From positions 1-64,000 of the forward strand of contig JAJKHS010000006.1 of NCBI GenBank assembly GCA_021154885.1: a stretch of DNA of 64,000 bases. Direction: 5' to 3'. Below, one piece after another: positions 36,918-45,866 of this stretch. Numbering within the stretch: the first letter of the stretch is position 1; every line of letters begins with the position of its first letter. This DNA is from Thermoanaerobaculum sp. Its GTDB lineage: Bacteria; Acidobacteriota; Thermoanaerobaculia; Multivoradales; UBA5704. The translations under genes were made by a program, and so were the position numbers. The notes below the pieces were generated by a model that was given only the letters and a program-made list of their open reading frames with translations, had not been told where the DNA came from and made no database searches.

Positions 36918-39599
36918 ATGGAATGTCCCGGTCCGCTCCCGGCGCCGGACTCCGGCGCGCTGCCCGGCGACGTCGCCGCCGCGCTGACGCCGCTCGTGGA
37001 GCGGATCTCGGCCCTCCTGACTCCGCCCGAAGCGGGGCCCGGGCGGCTGTCGCTGGCCGTCTTCGACTCCGGCCCCGGCCAGCTCGGCTCGCCGCGAGTG
37101 GCGCAGGTCGCCGCGTGGATCGCCCTGGCCCGCCGGGCCGCGACGGCCGGGCTCGGCTTCGCCTGGGGGGTGCTGCAGGAGCCCGGGGAGGCGCCGGCCT
37201 CCGGAACGACGGCCGAGGACCTCGGCCGCCTGCTGGGCTCCCGCACTCCGCACGAAGCCGGCGGTGAGCAGCTCGCGGCCTGGCGCCAGCGACTGGAGGC
37301 GGTGGCCGACGTGGCGGAAGTGTGGATGATCGGTCCGCCGCGCATCGGCTCTCCGCCCACCCTGCCGGGCGCCTCCCGGCTCCAGGTCTGGGACGACCTC
37401 ACCCCGGGCGAGCGACGGGTGGGAGTCGCCGTCCGCACCGGCTCCGGGATCGCGGCCCAAGCCCTCCTCGACCTGCCGGACGAGGCCGACTGCGTCCGCC
37501 TGTTGCGTCTTGGGGCTTCATCCGCCGGGCCGGCCCCGTCGTGGCCGGCGAGCCCCGCCGTGGAGGTCGAGCCGGCCGAACCGGTCCTCCCCCCGTCGGC
37601 TCCGCCCGTCCGCGACCCCCTCCCGGAGCCGGTCCACCACCGTGAGAACACGGGGACCGGAGGACGGTTCGCCGCCGCTTTCCACCGGCTCACCGGCCGC
37701 ACGACCCTGGCCTCGCGCTTCTCGCGGGCGGTCAGCCGCCACCACGCGGCCTACCTCAACCGGCTGATGGAGATGTTCGAGAGTGGCGACTTCGACAACG
37801 CCCTGCATCACGCCGTGCCCCTGGCGGTGCCTGCCGAGGCCGGTCCCCGGCGGCTGCCGTTGCGCCCCCTGTCGCCGCGCGCCGAGCTGCGCATCCGCCC
37901 CGAGCGGTCGCGTCCGTGGTCCTCCTCCGGTATCTCCCCCGAGGTGTACGGCGAGCTGCGCCGCCTTTACCGCGAGGCCTTCCAGCGCCTGGAAGCGCAG
38001 GAACGGATCGAGGAGGCCGCCTACCTGCTCGCCGAGGTCCTCCACGCGCATGAAGAGGCGGTGGGCTTCCTGGAGCGGCACGGCCGCTTCCGCCTCGCCG
38101 CCGAGATGGCCGAGGCCCGCGACCTCCCGCCGGGACTGGTGGTGCGGCAGTGGTTCCTGGCCGGCGACCGCGAGCGGGCCCTGCGCCTCGCCCGGCGCAC
38201 CGGCGCCTTCGCCGACGCCGTGACTCGCCTCGAACGGAGCCGCCAGCCGGAGGAGGCCCGCGAGCTCCGCCGGCTCTGGGCCCAGGAGCTCGCCCGGGCG
38301 GGCGACTACGCCGCCGCCGTGGACGCCCTCTGGCCGCTGGAGACCGAGCGCCACCGGGCCCTCACCTGGATGGACCGCGCCATCGAACAGGGAGGCCCCC
38401 CCGCCGGCCGCATGCTGGCCCGCAAGGTGGCCCTGGCGCCGGAGCCCTTCGGGAAGGTCCGGGACGCCTCGCTGGCCCTCCTGGAGAGCTGGCGCGCCGA
38501 GGGGGCGGCGGCCCGCCTGAGCTTCGCCGACACTCTCCGCCGGGGGCCGCGCACGCCGGCGGCCCAGTCTCTGGCGCGGGCCGCGGTGCGAGCCCTCGCC
38601 CGCGACTCCGGCCGGCTCGGCGCCCGGCTGGAGCCCGCCGAGTTGCGCCAGCTCGTGACCTTCGCCGGCGACGCCGCCCTCAAGGCCGATGCGCCCGCTC
38701 TCCCTCTGCCGCCGCGAGAGCCCTGGATCTCGCGCCCGGGTCTCTGGCGGGTGGAGATCACCGGCCGCGATGCCGGCACCATGCCGGCGCACGATGCCGC
38801 CTTCCTCCCCAATGGCCTCACCGTCGTCGCCCTGGGCGAGGCGGGAGTGCGCCTGCTCTCGCGCGACGGCCGGGCGGTGGCCGAATTCGATCCGCCGGCT
38901 CACCGGCTCGCCGTCTCCGATCACGGCGACCGCGCCCTGGCCCTGGCCAGGCGGGGCGAGGTCTGGCGCGTGACGAAGATCGACTTCGTCAGCCGCACGG
39001 CCGAGGACTGGTGCGACGCCCGCCTCGAAAGTTTTGCCCCGGATTTCGACGGCGGCCTCTGGTTCGTGGCCGAGCCGAACGGCCTGTCGGCGATCGAGAC
39101 CACCGCCGGCGGCTTCGACGGCGTCTGGGCCACGCCCCTGCCCGGCCCGGCCCTCGCGATCGCCCGCTCCGCCACTCACTGCTCGCTGCTGGTGGCCTCC
39201 CACGAGCTTGAGGTCTGGACCTACGAGCTGCCCAGCCTCACCCTGCGGCACCGCGAAACCGTGCCGCCCGGCCCGCCGTTGCGCTCCCGGCATCTGGGGA
39301 TCTCGCCCGAAGGCCGGCTCGTCGAACCGCCCGCCGACCTCTTGCCCGCGGGCTCCCGGCCGGGCCCGCCCGCCGTCGCCGGGGATTGGATCGCCTTCCC
39401 CGTGCACTCCAAAGCCGGATTCGTGATCCACCTCCACCATTGCCCGAGCGGCGGCGTGCGGGCGGAGGTCGTCCTCGAACGGGCGACGCGCGTCACCCTC
39501 CACCTCACGCCGCAGACCCTCACCCTGGCGGACGACCGCGGCCGGGTGCTGGTGCTCGATCTGGAGTACGGCCAGGTGCGGCGGGACCTGCGGCTCTAG
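36918..39599 (+). CDS. large helical and beta-propeller protein, bpX6-like
   Basis: 893 residues without signal or membrane helices. The N-terminal 210 residues hold an alpha/beta domain with a Pro-rich linker to about 250. The centre (about 265-590) is helical repeats: SRHHAAYLNRLMEMFESGD, EAAYLLAEVLHAHEEAVGFL and LVVRQWFLAGDRERALRLAR. The C-terminal 250 residues are short beta strands as in a degenerate beta-propeller. From memory this matches the bpX6-type subunit of MoxR-vWA-beta-propeller ternary systems, thought to act in biological conflict. No MoxR ATPase or vWA partner lies beside it, so the assignment is tentative. Its stop shares CTAG with the Uma2 gene facing it. Confidence 0.5.
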   Translation: MECPGPLPAPDSGALPGDVAAALTPLVERISALLTPPEAGPGRLSLAVFDSGPGQLGSPRVAQVAAWIALARRAATAGLGFAWGVLQEPGEAPASGTTAEDLGRLLGSRTPHEAGGEQLAAWRQRLEAVADVAEVWMIGPPRIGSPPTLPGASRLQVWDDLTPGERRVGVAVRTGSGIAAQALLDLPDEADCVRLLRLGASSAGPAPSWPASPAVEVEPAEPVLPPSAPPVRDPLPEPVHHRENTGTGGRFAAAFHRLTGRTTLASRFSRAVSRHHAAYLNRLMEMFESGDFDNALHHAVPLAVPAEAGPRRLPLRPLSPRAELRIRPERSRPWSSSGISPEVYGELRRLYREAFQRLEAQERIEEAAYLLAEVLHAHEEAVGFLERHGRFRLAAEMAEARDLPPGLVVRQWFLAGDRERALRLARRTGAFADAVTRLERSRQPEEARELRRLWAQELARAGDYAAAVDALWPLETERHRALTWMDRAIEQGGPPAGRMLARKVALAPEPFGKVRDASLALLESWRAEGAAARLSFADTLRRGPRTPAAQSLARAAVRALARDSGRLGARLEPAELRQLVTFAGDAALKADAPALPLPPREPWISRPGLWRVEITGRDAGTMPAHDAAFLPNGLTVVALGEAGVRLLSRDGRAVAEFDPPAHRLAVSDHGDRALALARRGEVWRVTKIDFVSRTAEDWCDARLESFAPDFDGGLWFVAEPNGLSAIETTAGGFDGVWATPLPGPALAIARSATHCSLLVASHELEVWTYELPSLTLRHRETVPPGPPLRSRHLGISPEGRLVEPPADLLPAGSRPGPPAVAGDWIAFPVHSKAGFVIHLHHCPSGGVRAEVVLERATRVTLHLTPQTLTLADDRGRVLVLDLEYGQVRRDLRL

Positions 39600-40369
39600 G
39601 AGCCCTCGCCGAGCCGGGCCCGCAGACGCGCCAACTCGGCCTCGGCGGCGTCGGCGCGCTGGCGCTCGGCTTCGGCGCGCCGGTGCTCGGCTTTGGCTTG
39701 CTGGCGCTCGGCGTCGGCACTCTCCTTCGCGGTCGGCACCAGTCGGCCGTCCGGATGGAAGAGACGTACCCACGTAGCCCTGTGCCGCCGGTAGACGCCC
39801 TGCCAGAGACCGAGCTCCAAGCCGAGACGTTCGCTCCAGAAACGCCCTCGAGCATTGAGCGCGATCGGCTGATACGACGAGCCGGCCAAGCGGAAGCCTT
39901 CCAGCCTCACCTTGTCGGGGTCGTGGTAGAAGTACTCCGACGTGCGGAACGTCCGGGCATAGAGATCTTTCTTGACGGTGCGATCGATCTTGGCTGTCGA
40001 GGGGGACAGCAACTCTACGATCAAGTCGGGATAGCGACCCGCCTCTTCCCATACCACCCAGTATTTCCTCTCCGTCGGACCGTCCACGCCCCCAACGTAG
40101 AACACGTCCGGACCCCGGTAATGGCGAGGATCATTGATGCCGGCCTTGACGTCCTCCGCAACCTCCCTTGCCTGCTCCTCGGAGTAGTACACGAACATGT
40201 TGCCACCGGCGAAGTAGTCGCTGCGTCCCCGTTCCTCCATAGCCTGCTCGATCGATTCCACGAGCAGGTTGATCTGGAGGTAGTGCCAGCGTGTTTCCAA
40301 GGGTTCCCCGTCGTCTTCGACGAGCTCGAAAGGAAGAGGGTCGAGCGCCGCAACGGCTGGCTGGCTCAT
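39596..40369 (-). CDS. Uma2 family PDDEXK protein with C-terminal coiled coil
   Basis: 257 residues from an ATG that has GGGAG 7 bases upstream; an in-frame ATG further up has no ribosome site. The restriction-endonuclease-like fold is visible as RGPDVFYVGGV, RYPDLIVELLSPSTAKIDRT and KKDLYARTFRTSEYFYHD (D...ExL...K), all three acidic/lysine positions kept. The last 45 residues form an Ala/Glu/Arg heptad coiled coil. Uma2 proteins are abundant in cyanobacteria and soil bacteria, with no settled role. This copy is intact, unlike the one at 33355. Confidence 0.85.
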   Translation of the reverse strand: MSQPAVAALDPLPFELVEDDGEPLETRWHYLQINLLVESIEQAMEERGRSDYFAGGNMFVYYSEEQAREVAEDVKAGINDPRHYRGPDVFYVGGVDGPTERKYWVVWEEAGRYPDLIVELLSPSTAKIDRTVKKDLYARTFRTSEYFYHDPDKVRLEGFRLAGSSYQPIALNARGRFWSERLGLELGLWQGVYRRHRATWVRLFHPDGRLVPTAKESADAERQQAKAEHRRAEAERQRADAAEAELARLRARLGEGS

Positions 40370-40468
40370 GGATGGCTCCCGTTCAGAGTCGTTCTTTCTC
40401 GCAACTTTATCCGACATGGCGGGCCGAGGCAACCCCATTTCTCCTCGGAGCCAGGATACCACGCGTGC

Positions 40469-40963
40469 TCAGTCTCCGCCCCCGCCCTCCGGCTTCTTCT
40501 TCGCCTTTTCCAGCTCCTCGCCGCGGGCGTGGATCATCGTCTCCAGCTCGGCCTTGTGTTGCTGCGTGACCTCCATGCCGATCTGCATCCCCTGCTGCAT
40601 CAGGACCGGCATCTTGGCCAGCGCCTTCTGCCCCGTCGGGGTCTTGTAGAAGGCGATGAGGTCGCGGATCTCAGGCTCGGTGAAAGCCGCCTCGTAGAGG
40701 TCCGTCATGCGCGGTCCCACGGCGTCCCAGGTGAGGTATTTCTCCACCCACTTCTGGACCACGTCGCGATAGGGCGCGAACCCGGGGTTGCTCTGTGCCT
40801 GGGCGTCGAGCATGGAGCTCGCCCCCGCGATCATGGCGTTCTCCATGTTCATCGCCTTGAGCAGCTCCACGGCCGCCTGCCGGTGACTGTCCGGCTCCGC
40901 ACACCAGGCCGCCAGGGGGGAGAGACCAAGAAGGAGCACGGTCGTCAGCGTCAGTCTTTTCAT
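40469..40963 (-). CDS. DUF2059 domain secreted protein
   Basis: 164 residues: a signal peptide (LTLTTVLLLGLSPLAAWCA) and a helical domain with YEAAFTEPEIRDLIAFYKTP then TGQKALAKMPVLMQQ, the hallmark of DUF2059, where the motif FTxxElxxlixFYkSPvGqK is constant. A charged C-terminal helix (KAKKKPEGGGGD) ends the chain. Found across Gram-negative bacteria in the periplasm; function unknown. Confidence 0.85.
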   Translation of the reverse strand: MKRLTLTTVLLLGLSPLAAWCAEPDSHRQAAVELLKAMNMENAMIAGASSMLDAQAQSNPGFAPYRDVVQKWVEKYLTWDAVGPRMTDLYEAAFTEPEIRDLIAFYKTPTGQKALAKMPVLMQQGMQIGMEVTQQHKAELETMIHARGEELEKAKKKPEGGGGD

Positions 40964-41028
40964 CGTGAAGCCCTCGCAGCGCCGATGGCGCGGTCGTTCA
41001 GGATCAGGTGATTGGATCATACTCCCGC

Positions 41029-41445
41029 TCATCGGATGAAACGGATAGGACAGATCGCCGCTTGCGCGATCGGATCGAGCTCGTGGTGATCGCTGGTCAG
41101 AACGGTGCCGTCTTCCAAGAGGGCGAGGGCGAGGGCGACACAGTCCGCCAGCGACACTCGGCGCCACTCGGCTTTGAGGTTTCCGGCAGTTCGCCAGAGA
41201 GCGGACGGGATGGTTTCCACCAGCTCGATGCCGGCGGTCGCGAGGACCTCCTCAAGAGCGGATGCGTCCCCTTCACCGCTGCGGCGGTAGATGTCGTAAT
41301 AGACCTCGCAGGCATTGAGCGCGTGGATGAGGCAGCGGTTCAAGGGATCTTTCAGAATTTCCGCCACGATCTCGGCGCCGGGCTCACGCTGCAGGAAGGC
41401 GACGGCGGCGCACGAGTCGATGACGTAAAGGCCGTCAACGGCCAA
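41029..41445 (-). CDS. PIN-domain toxin, VapC-like
   Basis: 138 residues. The four acidic positions of a PIN RNase are in place: YVIDSCAAVAF (D), NACEVYYDIY (E), SLADCVALALA (D) and VLTSDHHELD (D). It starts with TTG at 41445, inside the end of the antitoxin gene (11-base overlap) with GAGGAA as ribosome site, so it is translated with its partner. It should cleave an RNA, and is kept in check by the product of 41435-41776. Confidence 0.85.
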   Translation of the reverse strand: MAVDGLYVIDSCAAVAFLQREPGAEIVAEILKDPLNRCLIHALNACEVYYDIYRRSGEGDASALEEVLATAGIELVETIPSALWRTAGNLKAEWRRVSLADCVALALALLEDGTVLTSDHHELDPIAQAAICPIRFIR

Positions 41446-41776
41446 GTTTCCGTTCCTCGCTCTCGATCTCCTCGAGCTTCCGTCTGGCGAATTCTTCGCT
41501 CGTCGACATCAACCCGCGGCCTGCTCCCATCACTTTCTCGATCCGAGCGCTGCGCTCCTCAGGAGAGAGCTCGCGAAACGGCCGAGCATCCCTTGCGAGC
41601 TCTGCGGCCAGGGCTGCCAGCCGGCCCTGCCCCGCGGGTTTGTGGACCTCTTCCGCTTCGTTCTCCGGTGGCACGAGCACGATCAGCTCCACCGGGCCGG
41701 AGCGAATCGTCTCCGGGAACTCGACGATCGCCCGGTGATCTTCCGGAACCACCACGCGCATCCTGTGGGCTTGCAT
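41435..41776 (-). CDS. antitoxin partner of the PIN toxin
   Basis: 113 residues with AAGGAG 8 bases before the ATG. The N-terminal half (MRVVVPEDHRAIVEFPETI then ELIVLVPPE) is beta-rich, suggesting dimerisation and DNA binding of an AbrB- or Phd-like sort; the C-terminal half is charged helix (ELSPEERSARIEKVMGAGRG, then EEFARRKLEEIESEERKLGR), as in antitoxins that unfold around PIN toxins. I infer its role from the overlap with the PIN gene. The exact family is not clear. Confidence 0.7.
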   Translation of the reverse strand: MQAHRMRVVVPEDHRAIVEFPETIRSGPVELIVLVPPENEAEEVHKPAGQGRLAALAAELARDARPFRELSPEERSARIEKVMGAGRGLMSTSEEFARRKLEEIESEERKLGR

Positions 41777-41870
41777 CGCTCGGTCTCCTTGCAGACAGCC
41801 ATCCACAAATCCTCCCGAATCGTACCATGGGAGGTATCGTCGATCTCTCGTGCTTCGATGGACCTGATGG

Positions 41871-42518
41871 CTATAAGGTCGCCACCAGCTCCTCCGCCCT
41901 CTCCACCCTGAGGTCGGCCTTAATGCCGTCCAGCTTCGGCGGCCGGGGGAAGCCCCATGCGACGAGGGCGAAGGCGCAGCCGGCGTTGCGGGCGGTCTCG
42001 GCGTCGATCCAGGTGTCGCCCACCAGCAGGAGGCGCGCAACGGGGACGCCGAGCCGGTCGGCCAGGACGTGCAGGCCCGCGGGGTCCGGCTTGCGGCTGG
42101 GGAGGCTGTCGCCGCCCAGGATTTCGCGAAAGTGAGAGGTGAGGCCGAGGCCGTCCAGGACCTTGCGCGACAGGGCCTCCCCCTTGTTGCTCAGCAGGGC
42201 CAGGGGATAGCGACCGGCGAGCGCCACGAGCATGGCCTCGACGCCGGGGTAGGGCTTCGTCGCCTCCAGGCAGACGTCCCAGTAGTAGCCGAGGTATCTC
42301 TCCAGCGCCCGATCGATGCGGTCCGGCGACCACCCGGGTCCGAGGGCCCGCTCCACCAGCAGGCGGGCGCCCTCTCCCACCATCGTCACCACCTGCTCCA
42401 GGGCGAGCGGCGGCAACCCCAGATCGGCGCGCATCCGATTGACGGCGGTGGTGATGTCGCGGCGGGAGTCGATCAGCGTCCCGTCGAGGTCGAAGACGAG
42501 AGCCTCGGGCCGGATCAT
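41871..42518 (-). CDS. HAD hydrolase, phosphoglycolate phosphatase-like
   Basis: 215 residues with the complete HAD set: DLDGTLIDS (nucleophile D10 and acid D12), LLSNKG (motif II), KPDP with the lysine of motif III, and LLVGDTWIDAETARNAGC (motif IV). The helical cap of subfamily I is present. It would dephosphorylate 2-phosphoglycolate or a similar small phosphate. It follows mqnD by 9 bases in the same operon. Confidence 0.88.
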   Translation of the reverse strand: MIRPEALVFDLDGTLIDSRRDITTAVNRMRADLGLPPLALEQVVTMVGEGARLLVERALGPGWSPDRIDRALERYLGYYWDVCLEATKPYPGVEAMLVALAGRYPLALLSNKGEALSRKVLDGLGLTSHFREILGGDSLPSRKPDPAGLHVLADRLGVPVARLLLVGDTWIDAETARNAGCAFALVAWGFPRPPKLDGIKADLRVERAEELVATL

Positions 42519-42527
42519 GCCAGCCCG

Positions 42528-43385
42528 TCAGATGCCGACGAACTCGGCCTCGACGTGGCGCGGCAGCACGCCGGCCTCGAAGCCGCGGTCGAGGAGGAGC
42601 TGCACGGCCCGGCGGCCGGCTTCGCCGTAGTCGCGCGTCCAGTCGTTGACGTACATGCCCACGAAGCGGTCCGAGCGCACGGGATCGTCCTCCAGGCCGC
42701 GGGCGTAGCGCGTGGCATAGCGGAGGGCCTCCTGCCGGTGGTCGAGGCCGTAGTTGATGCTCTCGGTCAGCAGGCGGCAGAGGCGGCGCTTGAGGTCGGG
42801 GTCGAGGTCGCGCTTGATGCCGTTGCCCCCCAGCGGCAGGGGCAGGCCGGTCTCCCCCTTCCACCACTCCCCGAGATCGACGACCGAACGCAGGCCGAGG
42901 TCGCCGTAGGTGAGCTGCCCCTCGTGGATCACCACGCCGGCGTCCGCCTCGCCGGAGAGCACCACGTCGAGGATGCGGTCGAAAGGGACGATCTCGGTGG
43001 TGACGTCCGGCTGCCAGAGGCGCAGGGCGAGGTGGGCGGTGGTGAGCTGGCCCGGGATGGCCACCTTGAGCCCCGGCAGGTCGGCCCGGCCGAGCGGCTG
43101 GCGGGAGACGACGACGGGGCCGTAGCCGTCGCCGAAGCTCGCGCCCGAGGGCATGAGCTGGTAGCGGTCCGCGAGATGGGCGTAGCCGTGGAAGGAGAGG
43201 GCGGTGATCTCGTAGGTCCCCTGGAAGGCGGCCTGGTTCAGGCTCTCGATGTCCTGGAGGACGTGGCGGATCTCCAGTCCCTCGACGTCCAGCAACCCTT
43301 GAGTCAGCGCGTAGAACATGAAGGCATCGTCCGAATCCGGGCTGTGGGCGATGCGGATGGTGGTCAGTGTCCGGGTCTCCGTCAT
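42528..43385 (-). CDS. mqnD: 1,4-dihydroxy-6-naphthoate synthase (futalosine menaquinone pathway)
   Basis: 285 residues. The periplasmic-binding-protein-like fold begins IRIAHSPDSDDAFMFYALTQ; YEITALSFHGYAHLADRYQL and GYGPVVVSRQPL follow; VVIHEGQLTY holds the conserved histidine of the MqnD active site. It converts cyclic dehypoxanthinyl futalosine to dihydroxynaphthoate, so the organism makes menaquinone by the futalosine route. No other mqn genes are in the window. The start is the ATG at 43385. Confidence 0.85.
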   Translation of the reverse strand: MTETRTLTTIRIAHSPDSDDAFMFYALTQGLLDVEGLEIRHVLQDIESLNQAAFQGTYEITALSFHGYAHLADRYQLMPSGASFGDGYGPVVVSRQPLGRADLPGLKVAIPGQLTTAHLALRLWQPDVTTEIVPFDRILDVVLSGEADAGVVIHEGQLTYGDLGLRSVVDLGEWWKGETGLPLPLGGNGIKRDLDPDLKRRLCRLLTESINYGLDHRQEALRYATRYARGLEDDPVRSDRFVGMYVNDWTRDYGEAGRRAVQLLLDRGFEAGVLPRHVEAEFVGI

Positions 43386-43629
43386 GGCCCGGAGGGTATC
43401 AGAATCGAGGACGCACGTGCTCCGGGCGAGCCCTGGCGATCGTCCTCCACCGAGGACGGGGATGCGAGGAGGGGGATTCGGACCGGAGATGGCAAGCTCT
43501 TTGTTTTCAGCATTTCCGGCACATGGCACGGCCTTTGAACTAAAAGACTGGTGAATCTGAGGGGGCGAGCGGCGCGGCCGGAGCCCCATCCACTCCAACC
43601 AATCAGCCAGTCAGCCAGGAGGCACAGCC

Positions 43630-44331
43630 ATGAATTCAACGACTCGACGATACGCGAAGATGTCCGGGGCGGCCCTGCTCCTCACGGCGGTGCTGTCGCT
43701 GCCGGCAGAGGCCCAGCGCTACCAGCGCCACAGTTGGGACGGTTGGGACCGCGGGCGCGGCAACGGCGCCTTCGAGCTCGACGGCACCTATGTCGGCATG
43801 CAGCAGGGGTGCGCGCTGATCCGCGACCGCCAGGGGAACGTCGTCCCGCTGCTGGGCAACCCCGGCGACCTGCAGAACGGCGACCATCTTCTCCTGCGCG
43901 GGCAGGTGCAGTCCAACAGCGTCTGCGGTCCGGCGTTCCGGGTGGCCCAGGTGGAGAAGCTCTGGGCCGACTCGGGCTACCGCAACCTGATCTATGACAG
44001 CCGCCGCGACGGCGACTACGTGGCCCGCAACGGCTGGTGGGACCGCTACAACCGGGACCACTACGGCAACGGCCAGGGCCAGAACGGCCGGAACGGCTAT
44101 GACAACCGTGGCGGCAATGATCGCAGCGACCGCCGGGCCATCTCGGTGTCGGGCCGGCTTGAGAGCGACCGTTGCCCCGTGCTCCGCACGAACCAGGGTG
44201 AGGTCTACGGCCTCGACGGCGATCTCGCGGGCCACGGCCGGGGCGACTGGGTGCGAGTGAGCGGCTTCGTGGAAAGTGGCACCCGCTGCGGCCACCGCGC
44301 CTTCCGGGTGGAAGACGTCCGCGGCCGGTAG
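43630..44331 (+). CDS. secreted protein with two DUF5818-like domains
   Basis: 233 residues. The ribosome site CAGGAGG is 8 bases before the ATG; the signal peptide ends SLPAEAQ. Two similar small beta domains each carry a Cys pair: residues about 45-100 (GCALIRDRQGNVVPLLGNPG, then RGQVQSNSVCGPAFRVAQVE) and about 170-230 (RCPVLRTNQGEVYGLDGDL, then SGFVESGTRCGHRAFRVEDV). Between them lies a Gly/Asn/Arg/Tyr-rich stretch (NGQGQNGRNGYDNRGGND). The domain resembles DUF5818 of acidobacterial secreted proteins. Function unknown. Confidence 0.75.
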   Translation: MNSTTRRYAKMSGAALLLTAVLSLPAEAQRYQRHSWDGWDRGRGNGAFELDGTYVGMQQGCALIRDRQGNVVPLLGNPGDLQNGDHLLLRGQVQSNSVCGPAFRVAQVEKLWADSGYRNLIYDSRRDGDYVARNGWWDRYNRDHYGNGQGQNGRNGYDNRGGNDRSDRRAISVSGRLESDRCPVLRTNQGEVYGLDGDLAGHGRGDWVRVSGFVESGTRCGHRAFRVEDVRGR

Positions 44332-44362
44332 ATCGAGCTCCCCTCTCCCAGTCTTCACAGGT

Positions 44363-44390
44363 CCCCCTTTCTCCTCACGGCGAGAGGGGG
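44363..44390. terminator. hairpin terminator between convergent genes
   Basis: CCCCC-TT-TCTC pairs with GAGA-GGGGG around an 8-base loop, followed by CTTTCCATTT. It ends the DUF5818-like gene and lies just beyond the stop of the FAD oxidase on the other strand. Confidence 0.65.
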
Positions 44391-44398
44391 CTTTCCAT

Positions 44399-45847
44399 TT
44401 ACTCGTACTGAATGAATCCCGGCGCCATGATCCCATCGGGATCGAACTTCTTCTTGGCTTCGAGGATGCGCGGCCAGCGGTCGCCGAAGTGCGCGGCCCA
44501 CTTCTCGGCCGTGTCGAAGGTGATGAAGCCGGAGAGGTAGCGCTTGCCGCCGTAGTAGATGGACAGCTCGCTCGCCATGTCGAGCTGGGCGAGGGCGCGG
44601 TCCAGGAAACGGGCCGGTACGCCGGGGAGAATGCCCCAGCCCATCACGTACTCCCCCCCGGGGTGCATGAAGAGCGGCGCCTCGGAGGTGGGAGTGTAGG
44701 CCGGCCAGAGGAGGATGTGGCCGCCCGGTCCCAGGGCCTGGGGCGGCGTCTGGGCGAGCACCGACTCGATGAACTCCCGCGAGGTGTCCCAGGGGAGGAT
44801 GGTCTCCATCCAGGGATGGGCCATGTCCCAGTAGCCGCTGCGCCGCCAGAGCTCGAAGACCGGGTCCATGCGGTTGCAGAACTCGTGCTGGGTGAAGTCC
44901 TCGGTGTGGACGCGGCGATAGGGGGTGAGGCCCGCCAGCACCGCGGCGTCATCCGGATGTTCGCCGGGGTCTCCGGCATTGAATTCGACCGTCAGGTGGA
45001 GCGGGTAGAACCAGGCGGCGAAGGTCTGCATCCCCTCGCCCAACTCCATCCCCTCGCCGATCTTCCTGATGCCCTGGAGGCACGGCGTGCACCACGATTC
45101 CAGGGAGGAGAAGGTGGGGTTCGCCGGGTCCATCACCTTCCTGAGATCCTCCATCACCGCGCCGAGGTCGTCGTAGAGCAGGTAGTACTTGCGCACCACG
45201 CTCTTCGCCCGGCGCAGACGGACCGTGGCCCGGGTGATGACGCCGAACTGCCCGAGACCGGAGCGCACGACGTCGAAGAGGTCGCGGTGGCGATCGGGCG
45301 AGCAGGTGACGATCTCGCCGGTGCCGGTGACCACCTCGATCTCGGTGACGTTGTCCACCTGGGCGCCGTAGCGGAAGCTGGCGACGCCGAGGCCGGCCAT
45401 CGACAGGGTGCCCGAGATCTGCACCCCCAGATTGTTGGTGAGGACGCGGGGGATCAGCCCCTTCTCCAGGGTGGCGGCCACCAGGTCGCGCCAGAGGACG
45501 CCGCAGTCCACCGTGGCGGTCTCCGCCGCCTCGTCGATCTCGTGGATGGCGCTCATGGCCGAGGTGTCCAGCAGCAGGCCGCCCTCAATGGTGGCCTGGC
45601 CGCTCTGGGTGTGGGCCTGGCCGCGGGGGACGAGGGGGATCCTGCGCTCGCGGCAGAAGCGCACGACCGCGGCGACCTCCGCGGCCGAGGTGCAGCGGGC
45701 CACGGCGCCGGGCAGCCGGCTCACCTGGCGTCCGAAGTCGGAACGGAAGAGGGAGCGAGTCTCCTCGTCCAGCAGGAGGCGGTCGCCCAGAAGACCTTTG
45801 AGCTCGCCGAGGGCTTCGGCGGTGGAGAGCGGTGAATGCACGGTCAT
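44399..45847 (-). CDS. FAD-linked oxidase, cytokinin-dehydrogenase-like
   Basis: 482 residues, cytoplasmic. The FAD-binding (PCMH) domain covers about 40-225: VVRFCRERRIPLVPRGQAHT, GGLLLDTSAMSAI, LGVQISGTLSMAGLG and GQFGVITRATVRLR. The C-terminal part resembles the substrate domain of cytokinin dehydrogenases and ends WPRILEAKKKFDPDGIMAPG, typical of the BBE/CKX group. RGQAHTQSG stands where some members have the histidine for covalent FAD. Substrate unknown. It is the last gene of the reverse-strand run from STAS onward. Confidence 0.83.
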   Translation of the reverse strand: MTVHSPLSTAEALGELKGLLGDRLLLDEETRSLFRSDFGRQVSRLPGAVARCTSAAEVAAVVRFCRERRIPLVPRGQAHTQSGQATIEGGLLLDTSAMSAIHEIDEAAETATVDCGVLWRDLVAATLEKGLIPRVLTNNLGVQISGTLSMAGLGVASFRYGAQVDNVTEIEVVTGTGEIVTCSPDRHRDLFDVVRSGLGQFGVITRATVRLRRAKSVVRKYYLLYDDLGAVMEDLRKVMDPANPTFSSLESWCTPCLQGIRKIGEGMELGEGMQTFAAWFYPLHLTVEFNAGDPGEHPDDAAVLAGLTPYRRVHTEDFTQHEFCNRMDPVFELWRRSGYWDMAHPWMETILPWDTSREFIESVLAQTPPQALGPGGHILLWPAYTPTSEAPLFMHPGGEYVMGWGILPGVPARFLDRALAQLDMASELSIYYGGKRYLSGFITFDTAEKWAAHFGDRWPRILEAKKKFDPDGIMAPGFIQYE

Positions 45848-45866
45848 GTCGGTTCTCCCTGCAAAT

